Part shown: positions 1-6,297 of the stretch, one piece after another
Layout of the letters: each line of letters opens with the position of its first letter
Numbering within the stretch: the first letter of the stretch is position 1
Assembly: GCA_943331195.2 (NCBI GenBank)
Contig: CALQKQ020000043.1
Coordinates: forward strand, 1-13,702
Direction of reading: 5' to 3'
DNA from: Akkermansia muciniphila
GTDB taxonomy: Bacteria; Verrucomicrobiota; Verrucomicrobiia; Verrucomicrobiales; V1-33
Length of the DNA stretch: 13,702 bases
Position numbers and translations under genes: made by a program
The notes under the pieces: model-generated
What the model saw: the letters and a program-made list of their open reading frames with translations, nothing else
Database searches by the model: none
Told to the model about the DNA's origin: nothing

Positions 1-1200
1 CGCTTCCTCGTAGCCGGAGGTGCCGTTGATCTGGCCGGCGAAGTAGAGGCCTTCGATCTTTTTGGTTTCCAGTGTCGGCCTGAGCTGGGTCGGCGGGCCG
101 TAATCATACTCCACGGCGTAGCCCGGGCGGATGATCTCCGCCTGCTCCAGGGCCGGAATCGACCGGATGAAGGCGTGCTGCACCTCGTAGGGCAGGGACG
201 TCGACACCCCGTTGATGTAGTATTCGTTCGAGTGCCGCCCCTCCGGTTCCAGAAAGAGCTGGTGCGATTCCTTGTCGGCGAAGCGGACCACCTTGTCCTC
301 AATGCTCGGGCAGTAGCGCGGCCCCACCCCCTCGATGACCCCGGCGTACATCGGCGAGAGGTGGAGGTTTTCCCGGATGATCTGGTGCGTTTGGGGCACC
401 GTGTGGGTGATCCAGCAGGGCATTTGTTCCACGTGGAACGCCGGGTCGGACCAGCGATTCAGGGTGAAGAGTTCGCCGGGGGCTTGCCCGATGGTGTCGG
501 CCATGTAGGAAAAGAGCGGCGGCGGGCTGTCGCCTTCCTGCCGCTCGCAGCGGGAGAAGTCGAGGGAGCGGCCGTTGAGCCGACAGGGGGTGCCGGTTTT
601 GAAGCGCTCCACCTGAAAGCCGAGCGCTTTGAGGGAATCGCTTACCGTGGACATGGCGTCGCCCATGCGCCCGCCCGCCGCTTGGCGCAGCCCGACGTGG
701 AGGAGGCCGCGCATGAAGGTGCCCGCCGAGATGATCAAAGCGCGGCAGCGGAAGTGGAGCCCGAGGTTGGTGCGCAGGCCCACGGCGCGATCGCCCTCCA
801 CCAGGATTTCGGCGACGTTGCCCTGGTGCAATTCCAAGTTGGGGGCGTTTTCCAAGATCCACTTCATGCGGAACTGGTAGGCCTTCTTGTCGGCCTGGGC
901 GCGGGGGGAGCGCACGCTGGGTCCCTTGGTGGCGTTGAGGAGGCGGAACTGGATGCCGGTGGCGTCGGTGTTCAAGCCCATGGCCCCTCCCAGGGCGTCG
1001 ATTTCGCGCACCATGTTGCCCTTGGCCAGGCCGCCGATGGCGGGGTTGCACGACATCTGGGCGATGGTGTCCAAGTTCTGCGTGAGCAGCGCGGTGCGGC
1101 AACCCAGGCGGGCGGCGGCGAGGGCGGCCTCGACCCCGGCGTGGCCGGCGCCGACGACCAGGACATCGTAGTGGGTGGGGTAGGTGAAATCGGAGGGCAT
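1..1200 (-). CDS. mnmG: MnmG (GidA), tRNA uridine-34 carboxymethylaminomethyl-modifying enzyme, C-terminal part missing
   Basis: This FAD enzyme works with the GTPase MnmE in the cytoplasm to install the (carboxymethyl)aminomethyl group on wobble uridine 34 of certain tRNAs. The first 400 residues are visible; family members have about 620, so roughly a third lies beyond the left edge. Seen in the translation: the Rossmann FAD motif GAGHAG (17-22), the conserved MSCNPAIGG (49-57), the first GidA signature GPRYCPSIEDK (293-303) and the second signature starting AGQINGTSGYEE (388-399). The start is the ATG at 1198-1200, which places the FAD motif at the usual distance; no Shine-Dalgarno sequence precedes it. 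It is downstream of trpC on the same strand, after a 137-base gap that holds a parS-like palindrome. A second identical palindrome lies in its codons for Phe-His-Val-Glu. The identification is very secure. Confidence 0.97.
   Translation of the reverse strand, partial: MPSDFTYPTHYDVLVVGAGHAGVEAALAAARLGCRTALLTQNLDTIAQMSCNPAIGGLAKGNMVREIDALGGAMGLNTDATGIQFRLLNATKGPSVRSPRAQADKKAYQFRMKWILENAPNLELHQGNVAEILVEGDRAVGLRTNLGLHFRCRALIISAGTFMRGLLHVGLRQAAGGRMGDAMSTVSDSLKALGFQVERFKTGTPCRLNGRSLDFSRCERQEGDSPPPLFSYMADTIGQAPGELFTLNRWSDPAFHVEQMPCWITHTVPQTHQIIRENLHLSPMYAGVIEGVGPRYCPSIEDKVVRFADKESHQLFLEPEGRHSNEYYINGVSTSLPYEVQHAFIRSIPALEQAEIIRPGYAVEYDYGPPTQLRPTLETKKIEGLYFAGQINGTSGYEEA
426..439. other. parS: parS-like ParB-binding site, inside mnmG
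   Basis: The sequence GTTCCACGTGGAAC is a perfect 14-base palindrome. With the T before it, it matches the ParB centromere site parS (general form TGTTNCACGTGAAACA, with GGAAC-type right arms known in several phyla). It lies in the mnmG coding region and supplies codons for Phe-His-Val-Glu. parS sites inside genes close to the origin are well known. The exact duplicate at 1263-1276 makes chance unlikely. The function is inferred from the motif and the mnmG context; no ParB gene is in the window. Confidence 0.85.
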
Positions 1201-1220
1201 GGGTTGGGGGAAGGGAAAGG

Positions 1221-1235
1221 CGGGCGCGGCGCCCG
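1221..1235. repeat. GC-rich perfect inverted repeat in the mnmG leader
   Basis: CGGGCG and CGCCCG face each other across three bases, 21 to 35 bases upstream of the mnmG start. In the transcript this would form a short, very stable hairpin just before the initiation region. A role in translation is possible but unproven, and G+C-rich DNA produces such repeats often. Confidence 0.35.
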
Positions 1236-1262
1236 GGGGCCACGGTAGCACAGGGCGCAAGT

Positions 1263-1276
1263 GTTCCACGTGGAAC
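1263..1276. other. parS: parS-like ParB-binding site, in the trpC-mnmG gap
   Basis: This is an exact second copy of the palindrome GTTCCACGTGGAAC, again preceded by T. It is in non-coding DNA 62 bases upstream of the mnmG start codon and 837 bases from the copy inside mnmG. Because it is not under coding constraint, its perfect conservation supports real function as a chromosome partition site. ParB loading here could also influence transcription into mnmG, but that is inference. Confidence 0.88.
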
Positions 1277-1337
1277 TTCCTCAAGCCCATCGGGCGGCGC
1301 GGCGAGGAAGGGGCCGAGGGGCCTCTGGGAGAAACGC

Positions 1338-2129
1338 TTAGGGTTCGCCCAGGGCGACGGCCTGGAAGGCGGCGATGGCGGCGCCGGGGTCGTCGGCGCG
1401 CATCAAGCTTTCGCCCACGAGAATGCCATTGGCGCCGGCGGCGAAGACTTGGCGGGCGTCGGCGGGCGTTTTGATGCCGCTCTCGCTGATGAAGAGGAGA
1501 CCGGGGGGAATTTCTTCGCTGAGTTTTTCGGAGGTAGCGAGGTCGACGGTGAAGGTTTTAAGGTTGCGGTTGTTGACGCCAATGATGCAGGCCTCGGTGT
1601 CGAGGGCGCGCTCGAGTTCGGCGGCGTCGTGCACCTCCACTAGCACATCGAGCTGGCATTTCTCTGCAACTGCCAGAAGGTGAATGAGTTCAGCCTGGGT
1701 TAGGGCGGCGACAATCAGGAGGATGGCGTCGGCACCGGCCACGGCGGACTCGTAGATTTGGATTTCGTCGACGATGAAGTCTTTGCGCAGGAGGGGGATG
1801 GTGGTTTCGCTGCGGATGCGGGCGAGGTAGCTGAGGTGCCCTTGGAAGTAGGTTTCGTCGGTGAGCACGGAAATGGCATTGGCGCCGCCGTCTTCGTAGC
1901 ATTTGGCCATGAGGACGGGTTCGAAGTGTTCCATGATGACGCCAACGCTGGGGGAAGCCTTTTTGACTTCGGCGATGACGGCTAGTTCCTCGGGGCCGAG
2001 GTCGAGGGCGCGGAAGAAGGAGCGGAAGTCGTTGCGCTCCAGGGCGGCGAGGCGCAGGGCTTCGGCGCGGGGGCGGAGTTTCTCTACTTCGAGCCGTTTG
2101 GTGGCGATGATCTGGTCGAGTTTGTTCAT
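1338..2129 (-). CDS. trpC: Indole-3-glycerol phosphate synthase
   Basis: TrpC (EC 4.1.1.48) closes the indole ring from carboxyphenylaminodeoxyribulose phosphate, a late step of tryptophan synthesis in the cytoplasm. The 263-residue product has the full TIM-barrel family pattern. It shows EVKKASPS (54-61) with the catalytic Glu and Lys, a LRKDF block with catalytic Lys about 116, LVEVHD, GVNNRNL, FISESGI and a phosphate-binding GILVGESLM near the end. I chose the ATG at 2127-2129 because it gives the standard MxKLDxIIATKRxEV beginning. A TTG seven codons upstream (2148-2150) stays in frame but adds unconserved residues. In the usual SPSKG motif the Lys is replaced by Val (SPSVG). No other trp gene is in the window, so it is separated from the rest of the pathway. 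mnmG follows on the same strand. Confidence 0.96.
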   Translation of the reverse strand: MNKLDQIIATKRLEVEKLRPRAEALRLAALERNDFRSFFRALDLGPEELAVIAEVKKASPSVGVIMEHFEPVLMAKCYEDGGANAISVLTDETYFQGHLSYLARIRSETTIPLLRKDFIVDEIQIYESAVAGADAILLIVAALTQAELIHLLAVAEKCQLDVLVEVHDAAELERALDTEACIIGVNNRNLKTFTVDLATSEKLSEEIPPGLLFISESGIKTPADARQVFAAGANGILVGESLMRADDPGAAIAAFQAVALGEP

Positions 2130-2229
2130 GGGAAAGGGTTTGGGTGGCAAGAGGGCGCGGCCTGGGGCGAAGGGAAACCGGGATTTGTCGGGGGCGGCGG
2201 GGAAAAACGAAAGAAAGTGAAAAAGCGAC

Positions 2230-2257
2230 TTGCGGAAAGAGGAAAATAGTCAATACT
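2230..2257 (+). promoter_or_regulatory. Possible promoter of tRNA-Gly
   Basis: A TTGCGG hexamer (2230-2235) and AATACT (2252-2257) are 16 bases apart and lie in the most A+T-rich stretch of the trpC/tRNA divergent gap. Transcription would start about 30 bases before the mature tRNA, a normal tRNA leader length. The match to the -35 consensus is only partial, so this is a candidate only. Confidence 0.3.
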
Positions 2258-2294
2258 CATCCCCTGCCGCCGAGAGGACTTTCCTCCGGGGTTT

Positions 2295-2369
2295 GCGGGC
2301 GTAGCTCAGGGGTAGAGCGCAACCTTGCCAAGGTTGATGTCGGGCGTTCGAATCGCCTCGCCCGCTCCA
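2295..2369 (+). tRNA. tRNA-Gly (anticodon GCC), CCA encoded
   Basis: The cloverleaf folds completely. The acceptor arm GCGGGCG pairs perfectly with CGCCCGC, the D arm is GCTC/GAGC with loop AGGGGTA, and the anticodon arm is CAACC/GGTTG around TTGCCAA (anticodon GCC). A five-base variable region follows, then a T arm GGGCG/CGCCT with loop TTCGAAT. The discriminator is T, as expected for bacterial glycine tRNA, and the 3' CCA is encoded in the DNA (2367-2369). It reads glycine GGC and GGU codons, the former abundant in this G+C-rich sequence. It is divergent from trpC and upstream of bioD. Confidence 0.97.
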
Positions 2370-2390
2370 TTTTCCACTTCCGGAAAATGG
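2367..2390 (+). repeat. Nine-base-pair hairpin fused to the tRNA-Gly 3' end
   Basis: CCATTTTCC (2367-2375) and GGAAAATGG (2382-2390) form a perfect nine-pair stem with a six-base loop. The stem begins with the encoded CCA of the tRNA. A second short hairpin, GGCGG/CCGCC (2391-2405), follows at once. There is no T-run after either, so a classical intrinsic terminator is not evident. A role in transcript ending or in 3' processing of the tRNA is inferred. Confidence 0.5.
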
Positions 2391-2488
2391 GGCGGCCCTT
2401 CCGCCACCGCGCGCCGCTGATCCGCTGGCGCTCACCGAATCCTCCCGCTCCCGCCTTGCCACTCCCGAGCGGACTGCTTACCTGGCCC

Positions 2489-3121
2489 ATGCGCTTTTTC
2501 ATCACCGGCACGGACACGGATTCCGGCAAAACCTACGTCGCCACCCTCCTGCTGCGCGCCCTGCTGGCCGCCGATCGCACCGCCGTGGGATTCAAGCCGG
2601 TCTGCTGCGGCGACCGCGGCGACGTGCACGCCCTGCGCAGCGCGGGCAGCCCCGGGCCCAGCGCCGAGGAACTCAATCCCGTCTTTTTCCCCCAACCCCT
2701 CGCCCCGCTCGTGGCCAGCTGGATGGCCAACGTGCCCTTTGACTTCCCCGCCATCCTGGCCGCCTGGGAAGCCCTCGCGGCGCGCTACGAACACATTGTC
2801 GTCGAAGGCGCCGGCGGCTGGGAGGTCCCCGTGACCCCCCGCCAAACCATGGCCGATGTCGCCGCCGCCCTGGGCCTGCCCATCCTCCTGGTGGCCAACA
2901 ATCGGCTCGGTGCCCTCAACCACACCCTCTTAACGGTGCGCGCCATCCAATCCCGCGGCCTGCGCTGCGCCGCCATCGTGCTCAATTACCCCCACGACGA
3001 ACGCGATAGCGCCAGCATTTCCAACCCCGCCGCGCTGCGCGAGATTTTTCCGGACATCCCCCTCATCGAGGTGATGCATGGGGAAACCGAGGTCGACTTG
3101 GCGGATTTCCCGCTGGATTGA
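2489..3121 (+). CDS. bioD: Dethiobiotin synthetase
   Basis: BioD (EC 6.3.3.3) uses ATP and CO2 to close the ureido ring of 7,8-diaminopelargonate, the step before biotin synthase. The 210-residue product is close to the family length (about 220). Visible are the P-loop GTDTDSGKT (7-15), FKPVCCG with the substrate-contacting Lys (36), EGAGGWEVP with the conserved Glu (106) and the LLVANNRLGALNHTLLT block typical of BioD. I chose the ATG at 2489 because the family begins MxxFITGTDT; the open frame upstream contains the tRNA and cannot be coding. No bioA, bioB or bioF is nearby, so it is an isolated pathway gene. tadA follows after 27 bases and is probably co-transcribed. No Shine-Dalgarno sequence is visible. 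Confidence 0.94.
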   Translation: MRFFITGTDTDSGKTYVATLLLRALLAADRTAVGFKPVCCGDRGDVHALRSAGSPGPSAEELNPVFFPQPLAPLVASWMANVPFDFPAILAAWEALAARYEHIVVEGAGGWEVPVTPRQTMADVAAALGLPILLVANNRLGALNHTLLTVRAIQSRGLRCAAIVLNYPHDERDSASISNPAALREIFPDIPLIEVMHGETEVDLADFPLD

Positions 3122-3148
3122 GGCCGCGCGCTTCCCAGAGATTGCCCC

Positions 3149-3673
3149 ATGATTCAGCCCGACGAAACCGCCGCCCCCGAGGCCCTCCCCGCCTCCGGCT
3201 TGATCGACCTCGCCACCGATCATTTTTTTATGGGCGAAGCCCTCCGCCTGGCGCGCCAGGCCTATCACAAAGCTGAGGTGCCGGTGGGCGCGGTGATCGT
3301 CCGGGAAGGGCAAATCATTGCGCGTTCCTACAACCAAGTGGAAACGCTGAAGGACGCCACCGCCCACGCCGAGATGCTAGCCTTGACCCAAGCGGAAAGC
3401 GCCCAGGAAGACTGGCGCCTTACGGATTGCGACCTCTACGTCACCAAGGAACCCTGCCCGATGTGCGCCGGGGCCATGGTGCACTGCCGCCTCCGGCGAG
3501 TCATCTTCGGCTGCCCTGACGCCAAGGGCGGAGCGGCGGGCGGCTTCATCAACTTGTTGCAGACCGCCAATTTAAATCACCGCAGCGAAGTCACCGCAGG
3601 CGTGCGCGGCGCGGAGTGCCTCGGCCTGCTCCAATCCTTTTTCGCGGAGCGCCGCAGCGCCAAGAAGGAGTGA
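3149..3673 (+). CDS. tadA: tRNA-specific adenosine deaminase TadA
   Basis: TadA converts adenosine 34 of tRNA-Arg(ACG) to inosine, so that one tRNA can read CGU, CGC and CGA. The 174-residue product carries the zinc deaminase signature: HAE with zinc-binding His73 and proton-shuttling Glu75, and EPCPMC with Cys103 and Cys106. Family blocks EVPVGAVIV, RLTDCDLYVT and the end region NHRSEVTAGV agree with TadA rather than with other nucleoside deaminases. The first 24 residues are an acidic, Ala- and Pro-rich extension before the conserved helix. A shorter start at Met28 would cut into that helix, so the ATG at 3149 is preferred. It lies 27 bases after bioD and 67 bases before the TerC gene. Confidence 0.95.
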   Translation: MIQPDETAAPEALPASGLIDLATDHFFMGEALRLARQAYHKAEVPVGAVIVREGQIIARSYNQVETLKDATAHAEMLALTQAESAQEDWRLTDCDLYVTKEPCPMCAGAMVHCRLRRVIFGCPDAKGGAAGGFINLLQTANLNHRSEVTAGVRGAECLGLLQSFFAERRSAKKE

Positions 3674-3679
3674 GGGCTC

Positions 3680-3718
3680 CTGGCGCGCCCCGCGTTTCTT
3701 CCAGTGACAAAGCGCCAG
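3680..3718 (+). repeat. Inverted repeat between tadA and the TerC gene
   Basis: CTGGCGC (3680-3686) and GCGCCAG (3712-3718) are perfect seven-base arms around a 25-base loop. The candidate -35 hexamer of the TerC gene lies in the loop. It could be part of a tadA transcript end or an operator; neither is shown. Confidence 0.3.
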
Positions 3719-3731
3719 CGCCGTCTAGGGT
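3704..3731 (+). promoter_or_regulatory. Candidate promoter of the TerC-family gene
   Basis: GTGACA (3704-3709, five of six matches to TTGACA) is 16 bases upstream of TAGGGT (3726-3731). Transcription would start about two to four bases before the ATG at 3741, giving an almost leaderless message. The -10 match is weak. Confidence 0.35.
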
Positions 3732-3740
3732 CGGCCCACC

Positions 3741-4490
3741 ATGGAATGGATCAGCAACCCCCAAATCTGGATTAGTCTTTGTACCTTGACCCTGCTCGAG
3801 ATCGTTCTCGGCATCGACAACATCATTTTCATCTCCATTCTCAGTGGCAAGCTCCCTCCCGAGCAACAGGCTAGGGCGCGCAAGCTGGGCCTCGCCCTCG
3901 CCCTCATTACCCGCATCCTCCTCCTCATGAGCCTAGCCTGGGTGATGCGCCTGGACCAACCTTTTCTCCAGGCCCACATCCTCGGCTTTTCCCTCGCCGT
4001 CTCCGGCAAGGACCTGATCCTCCTCCTCGGCGGCCTCTTCCTGATTTGGAAGAGCGTGCACGAAATTCACGAAAAACTGGAAGGCGAAGACGGCGAGAAA
4101 ACCGCAGCCCTAGCGCCTTCCTTCAAAAGCGTTATCGTGCAGATCCTCCTCCTCGACATTGTCTTCTCCTTGGATTCGGTCATCACCGCCGTGGGCATGG
4201 TGCAGGAAATCGGGGTCATGATCGCGGCGGTGATTGCGGCCATGATCGTGATGCTCATCTTCGTCAATCAGATCAGCGAATTCGTGAACCGCCACCCGAC
4301 CATCAAAGTGTTGGCCCTCAGTTTCTTGATTTTGATCGGCACCATGCTGGTGGCGGAGGGCTTCCACCAGCACATCAACAAGGGCTATATCTACTTCGCC
4401 ATGGCCTTCGCGGCCCTCGTCGAAGGCGTCAATATCCGGGTGCGCCACAAGGCCGCGCATCGCGTCGAACTCAACCAGCCCTACCGCTGA
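3741..4490 (+). CDS. TerC-family integral membrane protein
   Basis: The 249-residue product is a multi-pass inner-membrane protein of the TerC family (PF03741). Members are linked to tellurite resistance, manganese efflux and metal loading of exported enzymes. The two family hallmarks are visible: LLEIVLGIDNIIF with Glu20, Asp26 and Asn27, and LLLDIVFSLDSVITAVG with Asp139 and Asp145. These acidic residues within membrane segments are the likely metal site. Hydrophobic segments lie at about 9-35, 49-70, 80-103, 130-150, 155-175 and 188-207, with a last one near 215-232. A charged cytoplasmic loop (107-120) holds the His/Glu/Lys-rich HEIHEKLEGEDGEK. It resembles the short YkoY/YgdQ type rather than long forms with CBS domains. 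The next gene, 37 bases on, is also a membrane protein (DedA). The substrate is not determinable from sequence. Confidence 0.9.
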   Translation: MEWISNPQIWISLCTLTLLEIVLGIDNIIFISILSGKLPPEQQARARKLGLALALITRILLLMSLAWVMRLDQPFLQAHILGFSLAVSGKDLILLLGGLFLIWKSVHEIHEKLEGEDGEKTAALAPSFKSVIVQILLLDIVFSLDSVITAVGMVQEIGVMIAAVIAAMIVMLIFVNQISEFVNRHPTIKVLALSFLILIGTMLVAEGFHQHINKGYIYFAMAFAALVEGVNIRVRHKAAHRVELNQPYR

Positions 4491-4527
4491 AAGCGCCCGG
4501 CACAACCCATTCAGCCCCACTCCTCTT

Positions 4528-5190
4528 ATGTTGCATCAACTCATGGAATCGGTCGCCTCATGGTGTATGCACCTCGTCAATGACTGGGGCTACTTGGGCG
4601 TGGTCATTCTCATGGCCATGGAAAGCTCCATCTTCCCCGTGCCCAGCGAAGTGGTGATCCCGCCCGCCGCCATCCTGGCCGCCTCCCAAGGCACCATGAC
4701 CCTAACGGGAGTTGTTTTGGCGGGCACCTTCGGTTCGTGGTTGGGATCCGCCATCACCTATGGCGTGGCGCGCGCCTTGGGGCGGCCCTTCATCGAAAAA
4801 TTCGGCAAATACTTTGGGGCCAGCCTAGCTAAACTTGAGCGCGCGGAGCACTTCATGCACCGCTACGAAAGCGGCGGCCTCTTCTTTGCGCGCCTCATGC
4901 CGGTGCTGCGCCATCTCATTTCCATTCCTGCGGGCATCATCGGCATGCCCTTCCTCAAATTCAGCCTCCTCACCACGGCGGGGGCGGCCATCTGGTGCTC
5001 GGTGTTAGCGTGGTTAGGGGCCAAGGTGGGCGCGCGCCTCCAAGCCGCCGGCCAGGACCCCCTGCAAGACGCCACCGCCCTCATCGATGCCGTGAAGCAC
5101 GAGTCTCTCACCATCATCGTCGTGATCTTCGCCGTGGCCCTGCTCTATTTTCTCATGCTCAAGCTCACCGCGCCCCGGCCCCCCGCCTGA
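4528..5190 (+). CDS. DedA-family (VTT domain) membrane protein
   Basis: The 220-residue product belongs to the DedA family (PF09335). Members move lipid carriers such as undecaprenyl phosphate across the inner membrane and support membrane potential and drug tolerance. Seen: the re-entrant motif ESSIFPVPSEVVIPPAA with Glu32 and Glu41, a glycine-rich stretch GTFGSWLGSAITYGVARALGR, and the second motif FARLMPVLRHLISIPAG with Arg122, Pro125 and Arg128, the invariant DedA arginines. Membrane-spanning stretches follow at about 140-165 and 195-212, and the tail is short and Pro-rich. The ATG at 4528 gives the usual short lead-in before the first helix; no Shine-Dalgarno is seen. It sits between the TerC gene and trpS on the same strand. 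Which lipid it moves is not known. Confidence 0.92.
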   Translation: MLHQLMESVASWCMHLVNDWGYLGVVILMAMESSIFPVPSEVVIPPAAILAASQGTMTLTGVVLAGTFGSWLGSAITYGVARALGRPFIEKFGKYFGASLAKLERAEHFMHRYESGGLFFARLMPVLRHLISIPAGIIGMPFLKFSLLTTAGAAIWCSVLAWLGAKVGARLQAAGQDPLQDATALIDAVKHESLTIIVVIFAVALLYFLMLKLTAPRPPA

Positions 5191-5203
5191 GCCCGGGCCA
5201 CGA

Positions 5204-5231
5204 TTGACACCTCGGCGCGGGGCGGCAACGT
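5204..5231 (+). promoter_or_regulatory. Candidate promoter of trpS
   Basis: A perfect -35 consensus TTGACA (5204-5209) stands 34 bases before the trpS ATG. At 16 bases spacing the -10 position reads CAACGT, a poor match. If used, transcription would start at about the ATG itself, giving a leaderless message. The isolated TTGACA in otherwise G+C-rich DNA is the main support. Confidence 0.4.
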
Positions 5232-5237
5232 GCCCTG

Positions 5238-6206
5238 ATGCGCATACTCTCAGGACTCCAACCCTCCGGCCGCCTCCATCTGGGAAACTACTTCGGCATG
5301 ATGCAGCCAGCCTTGCAGCTGCAGCACCAGGGCGACGCCTTTTATTTCATCGCCGACTATCATTCGCTCACCAGTCTGCACGACCCCGCCATGCTGCGGC
5401 AGCACTCCTGGGATTTGGCGCTCGATTTCCTAGCCTGTGGGCTGGATCCGGCCAAGGCGACGTTCTTCCGCCAGAGCGACGTTCCCGAGGTCTGCGAGCT
5501 GGCTTGGCTCCTCAGCACGGTGACGCCCATGGGCTTGCTGGAGCGCTGCCATTCCTATAAAGACAAGGTGGCGCGCGGCGTCGATGCCTCCCACGGCCTG
5601 TTCGCTTATCCCGTCCTCATGGCCGCCGACATTTTGATTTACGACAGCGATGTCGTCCCCGTCGGCAAGGATCAAAAGCAGCACGTCGAGGTCACCCGCG
5701 ACATCGCTAAGACGGTGAATCACCTCTACGGCGAAGTCCTCAAAATCCCCGAGCCGCGCATCCAAGAAGCTACCGCCGTGGTCCCTGGCGTCGACGGCCA
5801 AAAGATGAGCAAAAGCTATGGCAATATCCTAGCGATTTTTGAGGAGGAGAAGGCTCTTAAGAAAAAGGTCATGGCCATTCAGACCGATTCCACCGCCATC
5901 GAATTGCCCAAGGATCCTGACACTTCTTTGATCATGACGCTTTACAAGCTAGTGGCCGATCCCGCCGCCGTGGCCGCGATGGAGGCCGCCTTCCGCGCTG
6001 GAGGCACCGGCTATGGCGACTTCAAAAAGCGCCTCTTCGAAGCCATCTGGACGCAATTCGAGGAACCCCGCCGCCGCCGCGCCGCCTTGGCCGACGATCC
6101 CGCCTACGTCCGCCAAGTCCTTCAAGACGGCGCCGAGCGCGCCCGGGGCGTGGCCCAACTTACCCTCGACCGAGTGCGCCGCGCCATGGGCCTGGGGCCG
6201 CTCTAG
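5238..6206 (+). CDS. trpS: Tryptophan-tRNA ligase
   Basis: TrpS (EC 6.1.1.2) charges tRNA-Trp with tryptophan. The 322-residue product has the class I signatures: SGLQPSGRLHLGN at the N terminus with the HIGH-type HLGN (14-17), and KMSKS (189-193). Between them lie the Trp-specific FIADYHSLT, TPMGLLERCHSYKDK and VPVGKDQKQHVE (140-151), the last being the tryptophan-binding and dimer region. The length fits the family (about 330). The ATG at 5238 gives the standard MxxLSGxQPSG start. It ends in an Arg- and Ala-rich C-terminal helix. No T-box leader is possible in the 47-base gap upstream. trpC lies 3 kb away on the other strand, with no visible shared control. Confidence 0.97.
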   Translation: MRILSGLQPSGRLHLGNYFGMMQPALQLQHQGDAFYFIADYHSLTSLHDPAMLRQHSWDLALDFLACGLDPAKATFFRQSDVPEVCELAWLLSTVTPMGLLERCHSYKDKVARGVDASHGLFAYPVLMAADILIYDSDVVPVGKDQKQHVEVTRDIAKTVNHLYGEVLKIPEPRIQEATAVVPGVDGQKMSKSYGNILAIFEEEKALKKKVMAIQTDSTAIELPKDPDTSLIMTLYKLVADPAAVAAMEAAFRAGGTGYGDFKKRLFEAIWTQFEEPRRRRAALADDPAYVRQVLQDGAERARGVAQLTLDRVRRAMGLGPL

Positions 6207-6297
6207 CCAAGTCGCGCTAGGAAGCTCCCCCGTGCCCGCCGGGCCCGCGCCCGCAGGCCGCCCTTGTCCGGCAGCCGCGCCTCGGCAATGCTGCGCC

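Noticed and set aside
175..1248. Long open frame on the plus strand opposite mnmG
   Set aside because: Its His/Val/Gly-rich translation has no family pattern. The opposite strand encodes the unmistakable MnmG, so this is a shadow of G+C-rich coding DNA.
2130..2294. Tryptophan attenuator upstream of trpC
   Set aside because: No leader peptide with tandem Trp codons and no alternative hairpins followed by a T-run are visible on the minus strand.
2295..2369. tRNA-Gly as an integration site of a mobile element
   Set aside because: No integrase, direct repeat of the tRNA end or foreign-looking DNA is seen on either side.
2144..2488. N-terminal extension of BioD back to base 2144
   Set aside because: The extension would be translated from the tRNA gene and its flanks; the BioD family begins at the ATG at 2489.
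3674..3740. Manganese riboswitch (yybP-ykoY type) before the TerC gene
   Set aside because: The 67-base gap is too short and lacks the conserved internal-loop sequences of that riboswitch.
4046..4657. 203-residue Arg-rich frame spanning the TerC/DedA junction
   Set aside because: It overlaps two well-identified membrane genes in another frame and its composition is that of an off-frame translation.
5191..5237. T-box leader or attenuator controlling trpS
   Set aside because: The gap is only 47 bases and shows no T-box sequence, specifier stem or Trp-codon leader peptide.
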